A DNA stretch of 64,000 nucleotides, taken from contig JAMWET010007207.1 in NCBI GenBank assembly GCA_024036415.1, forward strand, positions 1 to 64,000. Reading direction: 5' to 3'. The notes under the pieces were generated by a model that saw only the letters and a program-made list of their open reading frames with translations, ran no database searches and was not told the origin of the DNA. This document shows, piece after piece, positions 23,678 to 35,204 of the stretch. The first letter of the stretch is position 1. Each line of letters starts with the position of its first letter. The stretch is from Prochilodus magdalenae. Taxonomy: Eukaryota; Chordata; Actinopteri; Characiformes; Prochilodontidae. A program made the translations under genes and the position numbers.

Positions 23678-24424
23678 TGTGACTGCCTTGAGTGTCCATA
23701 CAGACTGTATACAGCAGAATGCCATACAGCTGAGCCATTAAAATGGTTAATGGAGACACTAATGGAGTTTATGTTAAATAAACATGGAACTTTAGCACAT
23801 GTGCTTCCACTGCTTAGTGCATTGAGTGGAAACATGCAGGATTTCAATATAAAGTCTCTGAAAGAGGTTGCGCTGAGCAAAGAAGCATACAACATGCAAA
23901 TAACCTGATTTCTGTGGTGAGTGGGGGCATTGAAAATCCTAGGGGACACAGCTGAATTGTCCCTAAACATGTAAGTGGTTCAGTAATGTATGTGTGTGTG
24001 TGTGTGTGTGTGCTGTAGAAAAGGCTTACACATGACGCACTGATACAGGGCAACAGCCACAGGTTGGACGTTGGCAGGATGTTCAGGATTCTAATACAGT
24101 GTTGTAGCTTCAACAAGAGCACGTGCGCGCATGTGTGCATGTTCATATAATTAGTGGTAATTAATGAAGAGAAAGTGAAGACTCGTTTGTATTTCAAATT
24201 ATCCCATTAGCTCTTGTCATACCCGTGTACACAAAACAGCTTGAGTTCAATTAGTTTTTTGTCACACAAAAGTGATTATAAGCAGTATGCAACCTGATTC
24301 ATGAGATAGTGCCTGTCTCATTTCAACAACTGATGCAGAATAGGCAGCGCATGCACCGCAACCTCTTATAAATGACCCTTCCGCACATCTGCTTGGGGTC
24401 TATGAGACGAATAGCTTTGACATA
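23678..24424. other. Intergenic with (TG)n microsatellite
   Basis: No gene. A (TG)11 run lies at 23991-24012, and an alternating purine/pyrimidine stretch with GCGCGCATGTGTGCATG at about 24124-24142 could adopt Z-DNA. Confidence 0.6.
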
Positions 24425-24580
24425 CCAATACATCATATGTATCGTCACTGTCGAAACAAAACCTTGAATCTCCAGAATAGAGCCATACAGGGAAGAAAAG
24501 TTCCAAATTGGGATGGAATAGGATTTTATTTCAAGTCATTTAGATCATTTGTATTGTCATAGTGCTCATAGTGAAATGAC
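24425..24580 (+). repeat. Dispersed repeat, copy B
   Basis: The partner of 19741-19905, sharing AACAAAACCTTGAATCTCC and ATCATTTGTATTGTCATAGT. It lacks recognisable ends. Confidence 0.6.
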
Positions 24581-24703
24581 CCAGTATAAGGTGCAGCTGG
24601 CATGTTCAAATTATGCAAGAGAAAAAAAAAACAATGACCTTGTTACAACTATTAGAAGACACTGTATGAGCTTAAATATGACAGTAACTGATACATATAT
24701 CTA

Positions 24704-25190
24704 CAGGGGTTGGACAATGAAACTGAAACACCTGTCATTTTAATGTGGGAGGTTTCATGGCTAAATTGGACCAGCCTGGTGGCCAATCTTCATTAGTTGC
24801 ACATTGCACCAGTAAGAGCAGAGTGTGGAGGTTCAGTTAGCAGGTAAGAGCACAGTTCTGCTCAAAATACTGCAATGCACACAGCATTATGGGTGACATA
24901 CCAGAGTTCAAAAGAGGACAGATTGTTGGTGCACGTCAAGAGCCACGGTATCCAGGGTAATGTCAGCATACCACCAAGAAGGACGAACCTCCACCAGCAT
25001 CACGTAGTGACCTGGCCACTATCCTGCAAGAAGAATGGCTTAAAATCCCTCTGACCACTGTGCAGGACGCAGTATATGTCATTCCCAAGACGAACTGACG
25101 CTGTATTGGCCGCTAAAGGAGGCCCTACACCATACTAATAAATGATTGTGGTCTAAAACCAAGTGTTTCAGTTTCATTGTCCAACCCCTG
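24704..25190 (+). mobile_element. Internally deleted Tc1-like element (487 bp)
   Basis: Perfect 28-bp terminal inverted repeats begin CAGGGGTTGGACAATGAAAC at 24704, with the reverse complement ending at 25190. Each end abuts TA (24702-24703 and 25191-25192). Inside, damaged coding for the N-terminus reads PEFKRGQIVGAR (about 24901-24936). It runs almost directly into C-terminal text LQEEWLKIPLTTVQ (about 25025-25066), so the whole catalytic domain has been deleted. Stops interrupt the remainder. The near-identical terminal repeats suggest a fairly young or recently mobilised non-autonomous copy. Confidence 0.9.
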
Positions 25191-25239
25191 TATATGATAT
25201 TCTTTATTTGTAAACGTGTTATGTAAGCACATAAAATTA

Positions 25240-25868
25240 CACTGATCGTCAAAACAATATCTGCACAATACTTGCATCCAGAATAAATCAACTGACAGGA
25301 ATAAAACTTGGTGGGTAGGTTTGACATTGTAAGGCGTGCAAATGATTTAAGTTACACACTTGGCTGTGCATGTGATGTAAGGAAGGACGGGCCCCTTCGC
25401 TGTACCTGACTGACCAGTCCCGATTGCGGACCTTCAGCAAGCAATGACAGCCTCCATGCGTCATCCAGCACCACAGGCTCCATGTGTGGAGGCACCGTGG
25501 TCAGCTCCAAGATGAACAGTTAATTATCGCGTCTTGTCCAGAAGGCCTCATGTTACTCCATCTCCACCCCTACCGCAAAATCTGCAGGAACTGTGTGAGA
25601 GTATTAACGCTGCATTGGACGGATTATCAGAGAACACCATTAGGTACCTCTGCAACTCCATGATGAGACTTATGCATGTTGCCTTAACAAACATGGCAAC
25701 CTGGCACCATACTGAGAGACACTACTTCTGTATGTGTAGCTCAATAAATATTGCCCATATCAGTCTAAATTTATCATCATTTATTATTCCTGGTAACCTT
25801 TATCGTCCTCCCAACGGCATTGCAATCCAACACTTTCTTCTAGGTGCAACTATTGGTTTGATGATAAC
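25240..25868 (+). mobile_element. Non-autonomous Tc1-type element, copy 2 of 5
   Basis: The left end CACTGATCGTCAAAACAATA follows TA (25238-25239). The right end, reverse complemented, reads TTATCATCAAACCAATAG. The leader (GACAGGAATAAAACTTGGTG) and 3' part (CAATAAATATTGCCCATATC) match copies 1, 4 and 5. Between them lies damaged C-terminal transposase coding: PLPQNLQELCESINAALDGL at about 25570-25630. It lacks the N-terminus and the catalytic core. It lies only 49 bp from the preceding Tc1-like element. Confidence 0.85.
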
Positions 25869-26090
25869 ATTGCTGAAGTGAAGAGGATCTCATGGATGTG
25901 TTTTCTTATGGAGATGACTGCAAGAATATTATAACATAAACGGGAATAAATTATTAAGTTATTTTTTTGACTGACGAATAAAAATAATAAGACATTTATG
26001 AAAAATAATTACTAATAATGAATAGAATAACTTTTATTTTAGAGGCGGGACTGAATACTAGGTGAGAGAGGAGAGAGAGATGTGACACTT
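25869..26090. other. AT-rich intergenic sequence
   Basis: Nothing recognised. Confidence 0.5.
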
Positions 26091-26800
26091 GCACAAATTT
26101 AACCAGTCCTGAGTTCTGGAGAAGTCAAGCCAGTGTGGGTGGCCATAACTGCAGCCAAACAGCTAGTGGCAAGTGTTGGGAACACAGCCAGCCAGGACAT
26201 CTGGATAGGGCTTGTCCACTGGGAGAGGTCACAGGGAGTGGGACATCCACATCCTGCATGTTGCAGATGCTGTCCTGGCCAAAATAAACACAGCACTGGT
26301 AGCAAACAACCAGTGGCCGTGCTGGGGTGAATGTCCATACTGAAGGGCTTCCATGGACTGCATTTATGGATAGGGGGTCAACAGTCAAAGTGGCCTGGCC
26401 AAACGTGGTACCTGCAGTGTTTGAGCTGGAAGACCTGGCAGTCCATCTCCGCATGGTGACCAATGAGCTGACACTAATGCTGAGGAAATGATGACTGAGA
26501 CTGACAGGTGAGGGCATGAAGATGTGCCACTTAGCCTGGATAGCTGAGGTTCAAGATGTGCATTCTGGCCCTGGATGTTTTGAAAAGTGCCAAATGGACC
26601 TTAGCAGTTTTAGAGGTGGCCATGTGACGATGACAAAGCCATTAGTTGTCCAGTGCATATAGTACTGCTTGTTGCTTGAGGAGTTGAATATGCAGCAACA
26701 TTGCCCCAGCATGACCCAGGATAGGGAAACGGCCCTCCCAGTTTGGTTCATGGGGGACATGTGTGTGACTATGTGTAAGCCAAGAGAGAGTAGAAGGAGA
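26091..26800. other. Unassigned balanced block with open frames on both strands
   Basis: This is an island of higher GC between AT-rich regions. The minus strand is open for 130 codons (26125-26517, Cys-rich near its middle: VCYQCCVYFGQDSICNMQDV), and other frames on both strands are also fairly open. I recognise no domain. The paired cysteines do not match the CX2CX4HX4C zinc knuckle of retroviral or retrotransposon Gag. It could be a degraded transposon or chance. Confidence 0.3.
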
Positions 26801-27260
26801 AACCACTTTTCTCAGCTGCCTGAAACCCCTCACTGGGATTCTGGCTCTTTTCTCTTTTACAAGATGACATCATCTTGTAAGTCACTCTTTATTTCCCACC
26901 TACCAGTAAGCTTGGCACACTCTCACAGAACACACAGAGAGCTCAAAAGAAAAAACTTATCACTCAGAAATGTCCTGCTCCAGTCGGCAGCATTTTGAGA
27001 ACAGCCACAGTGGTGTGGGGGCCGAACCTGTAGCAGGAAGTCACTCTGGTGATTGACCACTAAGTGGGTCATTGACCAATCAGAGCACACTGGGCTCATC
27101 GGGAGGAGGGCTTAAAGACACGGGAACTTTTAAAGAGTGTTTTAGAAAGGGTTCATACAGATGTACAGTATAAGTAAGATATTTGGAATTTGTCTTTTGG
27201 TAAATTGAAGCATAAAAATCTATACTAAAACAGTACAATAAAATTATGAACATAATTAGT
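26801..27260. repeat. Dispersed repeat with central palindrome, copy A
   Basis: Shares GATGACATCATCTTG, CTCACCTACCA-like and AAGCTTGG-ACAC words, then GAACAGCCACAG-GGTGTG, in the same order with 46870-47190. A perfect inverted repeat lies at 26857-26880 (arms TTACAAGATGA and TCATCTTGTAA, 2-nt centre). The following GACCAATCAGAGCACACTGG (27075-27094) and downstream text resemble a repeat I associate with many fish genomes. Class unknown. Confidence 0.6.
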
Positions 27261-27770
27261 TGCCTCTTAAAGTAAACTTACGTCACCAATAAGGACCATA
27301 ATATTCTATAATCCACTGTCTCAATGTTTATGCATTTTATTGAAGGGTAACAAGGAATATTTAGCTGCATAATTAAGAAACTGTGTTATATAACTACTTG
27401 TACTTGTGTTTGGATGTCTGTTGTAAAAAGTGCATTACAAATAATGCAGAATGAACTAAAAATTATGCCTGTGTTTGGAAATGCAGTACTGTGGTCTAAT
27501 TTAGTGGATTTTATATTCTAGTTTTGGCTCCATTTTTCATGTACTTTCATATTTTTCATATTTCAGTTGTGATCAAGTGAGTTTGTTCCCATGAGAAGTA
27601 TGGCATAATTGTTATTCTTTTATGTATCCCATTTCCATTTTTACTACTGTAGTTATATTAAAGTGATACTCCAGCTTAATACTTGGTAGGCTATATTTCT
27701 CCCACAGTTGAGCAGCTAATCATAGAAAGCAGTTGTTGACTATATTCTTAACAAGAAAGCTCAGCATTTG
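27261..27770. other. AT-rich intergenic, no gene
   Basis: Nothing recognised. Confidence 0.5.
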
Positions 27771-27990
27771 GTGTGTGTCTGTATTCATCCCAGTGTGCTC
27801 TCGTCGGCATGCTATTCCTAGGCTGAATAAAACTTTTAACAGATGTTGCTGTTAATTACAACGGGAGGGGGGAAATGCGATTTAAACACTTTTATTAATT
27901 AGTTCCATTGGAAGTGCAGCGCCAATGAGAGAGAAAAGCTTGAGGGATAGTGGGAACCAGCAAAGTGTCAATAGTGCCTGTGATCAAAAT
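27771..27990. promoter_or_regulatory. Short candidate conserved non-coding block
   Basis: Balanced text with GTTGCTGTTAATTACAACGG (27846-27865), CACTTTTATTAATTAGTTCC (27888-27907) and GCAGCGCCAATGAGAGAG. Homeodomain and CCAAT-like words occur without a repeat signature. Confidence 0.35.
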
Positions 27991-27994
27991 AACA

Positions 27995-28425
27995 TGCTTC
28001 AAATGTGGCACATAGTCTTTCAAACATACTGTAGTACAACATAAATACAGCAAACAAGCCAATCAGAATGGCACTGGTAAATTAGGTTCGCAGATCCATA
28101 GAAACGGCATATGGGCTCTGCAGATGTAGGTAGTAACAAGTTATATCCACATGATTTTGATGATCATTTTCAATTGCTAATGTAAACTCAATACACTGGT
28201 GAGCAAGGGAATCCGTTTTTTTCCTCAGTTCCACTTTAGTCATTCATGTATTTTATATAATTTCATTCAGTTCTGTTCACAGTTGGTAGTTCACGTGGCC
28301 TTCCTGTACTAAATGAATTGCTATCTAACTTTTTACTACTCAACAATTAGCTTAACAAAGAAGGGCTAGTTAGTCGTTGCATTCAAATTAGCTTAGCCAA
28401 CAGTTTTAAATATCCAGACCTTAGA
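27995..28425 (+). repeat. Local direct duplication, unit A
   Basis: Ordered matches with 28803-29108, about 800 bp downstream: GGCACATAGTCTTTCAAAC against GGCACAAAGTCTTTTAAAC, GACATATGGGCTTTGCA against GGCATATGGGCTCTGCAG, TTTTCAATTGCTAATG against TTTTCAAATGCTAATA, and AACAATTAGCTTAAC against AACAGCCAGCTTTAC. Confidence 0.7.
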
Positions 28426-28802
28426 GGATGTAAATTTAGATCTTGAGTCGAATTTTTAGATAAATAAAAACTTACTACATACTTAAAACATACTATCCCA
28501 CATTCTCATCCTACACTATTGTCACTATTTATTCTATACTCTGAGCCTTAATTTAGCCACACCCCTGCATTTTAGAGCAGTAAGTGAGACTGTATCCCTG
28601 GCCCACATAGGCACATGGAGAAAGGTTAGTTCCACATTGAAGCAAATGTATCCCCAAGTCCGAAAATCAGTGTATGATACTAAGACTAATCACTACTGAA
28701 ATACATATTTTCATATTTGTGTTTCTGTGAATTTTTGTGTGTACAACTGGTCAAACTGGCTAGTGTTTTAAGTTTTTCTCAGATTAACTAAAAACTAAAA
28801 CA

Positions 28803-29108
28803 CAGGTTTGAAATGCGGCACAAAGTCTTTTAAACGTTCTGCTATACAGCGTAAATACAGAACAACCCAGTGAGAATGAGATTGGTAAACTGACCAGGTT
28901 TGCAGCTTCACATAATGACATATGGGCTTTGCAACCAATTATGTCCACCCATCTTATGTTATATTTTCATGACTATTTTCAAATGCTAATACATATGCTT
29001 AAGTGCACTCATAAGTTTTACTACCTAACAGCCAGCTTTACTGAGAAAGACAAGCTAATCAGTGTGTTCAAATTATCTTAGCAAACAGCTTTTTCCAAAC
29101 TCTGGTCA
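28803..29108 (+). repeat. Local direct duplication, unit B
   Basis: The second copy of the unit at 27995-28425, same orientation and shorter through internal deletions. No terminal repeats are visible, so it is either an old segmental duplication or two copies of an unclassified interspersed repeat. Confidence 0.7.
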
Positions 29109-30850
29109 TTTCCATCTTTTTCATTTCCTGTTTTTATTTATATGCTATAATGAGATGTCCAAGCTGGCGAGCTAGTTCAGTGAACCCTCGAGAAAATCAG
29201 TTGAACACGGCATGATCATGACAGTTAATATGATATAATCTAATGCTAGCTAACTATGTTCCTGTCTGCATTTTGCACTGCCCACCTGCTCAGATATATC
29301 AGGCAGTTAAGAGCATTTCACTACATCCTCCGCACGTTTTTTTGGCCTTCTCAGTGCCAGCTTGTTTTTTTCACACTCTGTAAAAAACTGCTTGTTGTGT
29401 CAACCAGCACCAGAGTCATACAATCACACCAAATTTGAACATACTAATCTCTACCAACTCAGTAGCTGACCAATTAAATATAGCCAAATAAGGCTCGATA
29501 AGAGGACCCCAGATTTAATCCCTAAATTAACACTGATATAGATTTGCTTGAAATATTTACAATCTGTGCATGTTTTTGTTTATGGATCATTGTACCCACC
29601 TAAATAAAAAACAGTGACCCACTTTTAACAGACATAGTCTTAAGACTGAAATCCTTTCGATTTGAATGACTGCTTTACGTATGGTTATTTTCTGAAAAGA
29701 AATGATTGAACATTCTATTTTGTCACTAACAAAACAATCATAACACTACCAAGACCTTACCAAACGGGATAGGAACTGTTTTAGAAATGTTTTAGGTTTT
29801 AAAATTTTGAGCAGAACTTAGAAACGCTAGCTAGCACATGACTAGCAAACTTATGATACACTTATAATATATTATGATACACATGGAATCATATATTTCA
29901 TTAAAACACACAATTTTTTAATATGCATAAAAATGTGTTTTAGTAGTGACCATTCTTACATACTGATTTTTAGAAGTTGTGTGTCACTTCTCGCCCTAAA
30001 ATGCAGCATGTGGCTAAAATATTAGTAAAATATTTTAAATATTTATAAATCATTTAAATAAAAATTAAACAGTTTTATAATTTACTATGTTTATTTTATG
30101 ATAAATTCCAATGTCTCAAATTTAAAAAAAAATTATTATTATTATTATTTTAAACCTAAAAGTTGTTTTCAATTAGGGTATAGGACAGACACCTCCTAAT
30201 AAAAAGTACCTTATTAATTATGATATTGTATATAATTATATATTGATAAAGAACAACTGTCTCAGTTAATGATATGAGTTTTAATAGATCATAACCTGTA
30301 AAGATAAAAAAATAGAATGGTCCATATGTTAGCTCACAGTAACTGGTCAAATGCTCACCCGATTTTAGGATTAGGGACGTACAAGCTTTAGCGCTTGATT
30401 AAATTGATAATGATTAGATGCTATTCTGTAGATATGGACTTTCATTCCCAAACTTGTTTGTCACACTGACTGTTATGTTATGTCTAGTATAATACCATCT
30501 AGACTTGTTTCAAGCATATTTCTTAAAATTAGCCAAACTGTCTACTAACATAGTGAGAAAATTTGGATTTCTAAAATCACCAATACAAGAAATTGCTAAC
30601 TAGCCATAATATAATTGTACCTGTTCATTATTTGCAGTATAGGCCACTTTTAAATGTACTGGAGTTATTACTTCTTCACAATTACAAGACTTTTACCTAA
30701 AGATGATTTACTTAGACGATTTAGGTGTACTCATGCTAGCACCTTCAGTTCTAAGTACGAATCAGAAATATACAAAATCTTTTAAACTTTCAGATGAAAA
30801 GCGGTAACACGGATCAGGCGGTGTGACTGTAAAAATGCGGTAAAGTAAAA
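29109..30850. other. AT-rich intergenic, no gene
   Basis: Very AT-rich with no recognisable frame or element. An ATT run lies at about 30131-30148. Confidence 0.5.
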
Positions 30851-30859
30851 TATGTAAGC

Positions 30860-31830
30860 TGTCTGCTCTTTAGCGTACACTCACACATCTCACTTGTGGA
30901 CATGGACGAACACGACAGGAAGGCCCAATGGAAAAATAAAGTGGCCATAATGAATCCAAGAGGCATAATTCATTCCCTTCCAACACACTCAGGGAAAAAG
31001 TCACGCTCTGCTGCGCCCTCGGACCACTGTCGGCAGGTGAAAGAGAGGGAAAGAGCAGCGAACGCAGGCACGCAAGGGCAGAAATCCCAATTATGCTCAG
31101 CCTAGCGTCTCGCAAATGGCTGCCTTTTCCGTTGCTAGCTTATGAGGGCTTTTTATTTTTTATTTTTTTGGTAAGTGCACAAATGTCTTAAATCCCCACA
31201 GGAGGTGCACGGCGCATCGAGAGGAATGAGTTTATGTATAAATGAGACTCGCGTACACAAAAAAAGACAAAAAATAAAAGAGAGGAGAGGGCGAAAGGAG
31301 ATAAGGAAAGTGTGGCTAGCCCCTGCTAGCACTGGGGCCTTGCTAAGAAAGGTAGGCTAATCAATTAATCGTGGCAGTAATTGGGTGTGGGTAAAGGCGT
31401 AATGCCGCAGCCTAATGAAAGTCATCCGTTGAGCACGTTCTTGCTGGTCGGCCTGCTGAACCCCCACCCGTACACACATTTACACACACAGACACACACA
31501 CACACCCTCACACACACACATCATCGGCTGGATCTCAGGTGCTTAGCCATGCAGATCTGTCTGACAGGCCCAGTACATCTCTGTCTGCCTAATTGGACAG
31601 TATAGAGTTGTTTATGGATATTGAAGACATTTAGGGCTCAGTCGGGGGGCTGCTCAAAAAATCATTAGCACAGGGCCTCTGAAACCCACACTATCCGCCT
31701 TCCCTCTGCCCACGTCAAAGGCAGAGCTACAAAACGCTCGTCTCTGTCATCTGTGCGGAAAGGAGGCCGGCGTTTTTCCCTTAAAGAAAATTCACCGTTG
31801 CTTATGTCTGTCGTTTGAATATGTGAAAAG
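30860..31830. promoter_or_regulatory. Candidate conserved non-coding cluster
   Basis: About 1 kb of repeat-free balanced DNA with AATGAATCCAAGAGGCATAA (30949-30968), GCTAATCAATTAATCGTGGC (31356-31375), GGCAGTAATTGGGTGTGGG, CAGCCTAATGAAAGTCATCC and GCTCAAAAAATCATTAGCAC. TAAT/ATTA and AATCAATTAATC words are dense. An interrupted CA repeat lies at about 31478-31521. Short open frames (30870-31115 minus, 30896-31105 plus) overlap on opposite strands and lack homology. Confidence 0.45.
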
Positions 31831-32479
31831 GCTTAAGCTATGACTGTTGAGGCAGTGGTGTTCCAATTAGTGGTATTTATGATGTTAGCAAAGCTTCATC
31901 ACAAAGAAAAGATCTTTCTGCTGGCCAGAAGTAAGCCTGTCCTCAGTTTCCAAAAATGCCACATGAGGTGTTATCTTGAAACTTCAGTGTATGGGTTAGT
32001 TTATATGGTAAAAAGAAAACTGATATCATCGTTTCACTGACTGTAACACACACAATCAATTAAATCAGTTGACTAACAATCAATTACACAAAAATCTAAA
32101 TTTACAGTCTTGGCTTCTATCATCACTGTTGGATCAGGGTTTTGTTTTTGAAAATTCCAGTTGTCTTTTACATTGTGTGAAAGTCTCATGACAAATGGAT
32201 CAGTGCAAGGAGTCCAAAGGTAGTTTGAATGAAATGTAATGTTTACATATTTATGTTTGTCATGTTGTCCTTATTTACTATTTCAATGACAAAAGACACA
32301 TGGTTTTGTTACTTCACTGATGATTGGTTACACGGTACATTTAGATGGAAGGATGAACAGAAACCCCTGTGCATGTTTTCAGGTCCGAATGGAGCTTTAT
32401 TTTCTCTCAAAGAAGCTTTATGCTAAATTTTGGTTTTGATCTTTCACTTTCTATATAACATCATTGGACAAAAATAAGC
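31831..32479. other. Intergenic, no gene
   Basis: Unique sequence with unassigned short frames (31840-32040, 32229-32426). Confidence 0.5.
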
Positions 32480-32671
32480 CAACTGTGACTGTAACGGATC
32501 TACTGGTGTGTAATACCTCCACAAGCACAAACAACACAATATTTTGATGTGTATGACCGTATGTTTCCATACACCTGCAAATTCAGTTACTACCTTCACA
32601 CTTTGGCTTTTGGCACCCCCTAATGCAATCACTCTTTTTAGCCAGTCATTAACATCTGCTTTGCATCCCAT
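32480..32671 (-). pseudogene. HTH-type transposase fragment
   Basis: The minus-strand frame carries ADVNDWLKRVIALGGAKSQS followed by VKVVTEFAGVWKHTVIHIK. This aligns with the segment at 18670-18790 (ADVTDW, GVAKDHSVKEVAESAGLWK). The DNA also agrees, for example CACCTGCAAATTCAGTTACT here and AACCTGCAGATTCGGCTACT there. The predicted fold is a helix-turn-helix recognition region of a Tc1/IS630-like transposase. Homology ends after VIHIK, no catalytic region or ends are seen, and only this exon-sized piece remains. Confidence 0.6.
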
Positions 32672-32779
32672 TTTTTACCCATGCACTGCATCGCCTCTTC
32701 TCAATCTATGAATCCCGTCACACACCCAGAAGATATTTATAGCCCCATCATCTTCTTGCAACGGCATCTGCAGCCTGAA

Positions 32780-33070
32780 GTTACTACCACGTCAATCATG
32801 CAAGGTGATTCATTTTTGCCTAGTGATGCATACAGTGTGTATTCTTAGGAATGCATCCTGAAAATGGAAACTTGCCTAATGGTTGTTTTGTCTGGACGTT
32901 AACCTAATGAAAGCTGGTCTCGGCCTTTTGCACAGTACTGCACATCATAATATCATTAGGCATTCTGCAAAAAATCAAAATAATTAATGGGGCGATTGCC
33001 GATCACATGCTTTGAACAAATAATTCTGATAATTCTTGATTGTGCATGCCTATTCCATAATTAGGAACTT
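32780..33070. promoter_or_regulatory. Candidate conserved non-coding block
   Basis: Contains ATCATAATATCATTAGGCAT (32945-32964), TCAAAATAATTAATGGGGCG (32975-32994) and TGATAATTCTTGATTGTGC (33027-33045). Homeodomain cores are dense and no repeat is recognised. Confidence 0.4.
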
Positions 33071-33236
33071 CATCACATCAGTCTAGGTACTGGTTACATG
33101 GCAATAAAGACTGCAGGACCAGGCCAGATTTAGGATATATACGGAAAACTTGGGTTTTGAATGATGAGATATTAAGAGATCATGGCTGAAAGCAATGTGA
33201 TGCCATTGCAACGATATGAAACGCCAAAATCTGAAG

Positions 33237-33240
<4 letters not shown>

Positions 33241-33292
<52 letters not shown>
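33241..33292 (+). repeat. (TC)26 microsatellite
   Basis: Perfect TC run of 52 bp. The Ser/Leu and Arg/Glu frames over it are artefacts of the repeat. A CA-rich stretch follows at about 33372-33397. Confidence 0.95.
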
Positions 33293-33294
<2 letters not shown>

Positions 33295-33419
33295 ACAGTT
33301 TCGGTAATAGAGCAGAGGTCCAATCAAATGCAAACTCTGTGTCTATTGTCTGTCTGACCCTCCCTCCTCCAACACACACACCCTCACACACACACATTAC
33401 AGAAATGTTTCTACCCATC

Positions 33420-34030
33420 AGTGCCTTTACTTATCACTTTCCCGGTGACATTGAACTTCCCGTGCCCCGGCCGCCGAGACACATCTCTGAACTCGTACAA
33501 TCACTCTTCATCCTCTCTAACAATTTAGTAATGAAGTATTGATTTCCAGATTCGCCTCTTATGGATGATATTAGATTTGGTTTGATAAACTGTGTCGAGG
33601 CCCCCTAATCTGCACTGTCCCTTTTTCCCCCCGCTGTCTGTAAAACAAAGTGCCACTGGAGAGATAATGACCGGGGAACATCGATGAACTCATTTCATCA
33701 ATTTGTAACACTTGACAATGAAAAAAGGCGCCCATTTTTCACACGCCAATGTCAAAGTTTATTGCTCAGGGTAGGGTCTTATTGGAAGCTCGACATCTTG
33801 GCTGTAATTTATGGGCCCCCGCGTGCTGGTTACTTTGAAAGGAAATGTTTGGATACAGCGAGGATATTAGTGTTGCACCTGGGCTGGCTGCTTTTGCGCA
33901 AGGCCACCAGGGATCCATGCATCACGTCAGCAAATGCAACAACAACAACAACGCGCAGAGGCTGGAGCCGCACGGCCGTTAGGAAGCCAGAGGAGGGGGG
34001 CTTATGACATGCATAAGTCATGAAGCGATG
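33420..34030. promoter_or_regulatory. Candidate conserved non-coding block
   Basis: Repeat-free, with CTTATGGATGATATTAGATT, GGTTTGATAAACTGTGTC, GGAGAGATAATGACCGGGGA, CACGCCAATGTCAAAGTTTA (33741-33760) and TTGGCTGTAATTTATGGGC (33797-33815, a HOX/CDX-like TTTATGG word). The plus frame at 33684-34007 has no known homologue. The interrupted CAA run at 33937-33952 is minor. Confidence 0.5.
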
Positions 34031-35200
34031 CTCCATCTTGGTCAAGCAGACTGCTGAAAGAACAAAAATAATGCAGCCTGCACCCAGCCAGTAACAAAGG
34101 TCCTCGTTACTGGACTTTAGTGGCAGTCTGGTGTACGGGTCCAGCCTGCACAACTTAAATCATAACAATACCTTCAAAAAACAGGCAGGCTAGGAAGTAA
34201 ACTAACATGTGTTGGCAATACTACTTACTAGCGATAGGACTCGACTAAGCAGATTACCTTTGGCTTTCCATGGCTACATAACTATGAAAAAATTAAATAT
34301 ACCATTAACAATAGACACAACCAAACAACTCTTCGATAATCATCTGTTTTTTTTGCATCATATCTCTGCAGGTATACTCCTTCAAAGTTCAGTCTTCTTA
34401 GAATCTAAGTCTGTTAAAAATCTAGACCCATCTGTGCAAAAAGCCTTACTCCCTATCTCAGTGGTGGCGTTCTAGAGCTAAATTTCCTTTTCTCACAATT
34501 TTATTTTGACAGTTTTACATCCTTTCAGATTTGTGGTTGTCTCCTCGAAATGGAAGGCAGAACGGTAACACTTTATGACTGACCTTCGCATCATAAAGAT
34601 GATCTTGTGTTCTTCATGGTGCAATGGCAATGTCAGTAGCCCTTTCCCATATTTTGGAAATAGCATTCTTTTGGACTCATGGTTGGAATGGTTCAGCTTA
34701 GCATGTCAGGTGGTATGACCTCAGGAAAAACATGATGAAATATGTAATCAGTACCGTGTTTATTTGTTTGCAGGGTGTCTACATGGATGCCTCTTTAATT
34801 TGAAATTAGTCTTAAAAGTCAGGTGTCACAACCAGTAAGTCAAAAGGGCCATGGTGGGTGTTTTGCGCTCTGGCCCATCCCAGCACTCACTAGGCAAAGG
34901 GCAATTTTGATAACAGAAATAACAGAAACACTATTAAAACTATTAAAAACTCTTATTCTATTTAAGATATAAAATGAGCACAGGTAAAAATGGTACGTAT
35001 ATTGCATATGCACATATAAAAAAAACTGTATGGAAATTTTAAAAATCGTTTAGTGTACCTCAGTGATTGTAATGCATTTTAGAATTAAACAATGCCCATG
35101 TATCGTCAATATATTAAAGTGTTAATTAATTTGTTTTATCCTGTATCATGTTTTAAATATATGCAGTGGTATCTAATGAGAATTTACTAAGTGATTAGGT
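34031..35200. other. Intergenic, no gene
   Basis: Unique AT-rich sequence. GAACGGTAACACTTTATGAC (34561-34580) resembles a word at the ends of some fish MITEs (GGTAACACTTTA), but no matching second end was found. Confidence 0.45.
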
Positions 35201-35204
35201 CCAC

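Noticed and set aside
26125..26517. Gag zinc-knuckle protein
   Set aside because: The cysteine spacing does not fit CX2CX4HX4C and no neighbouring Pol or LTR sequence was found.
33083..33542. Arg-Glu and Ser-Leu repeat frames
   Set aside because: They are read across the (TC)26 microsatellite.
33684..34007. 107-codon plus-strand frame as a gene
   Set aside because: No recognisable domain, ends in low-complexity CAA repeat translation, and the opposite strand is equally open; better explained as enhancer-like DNA.
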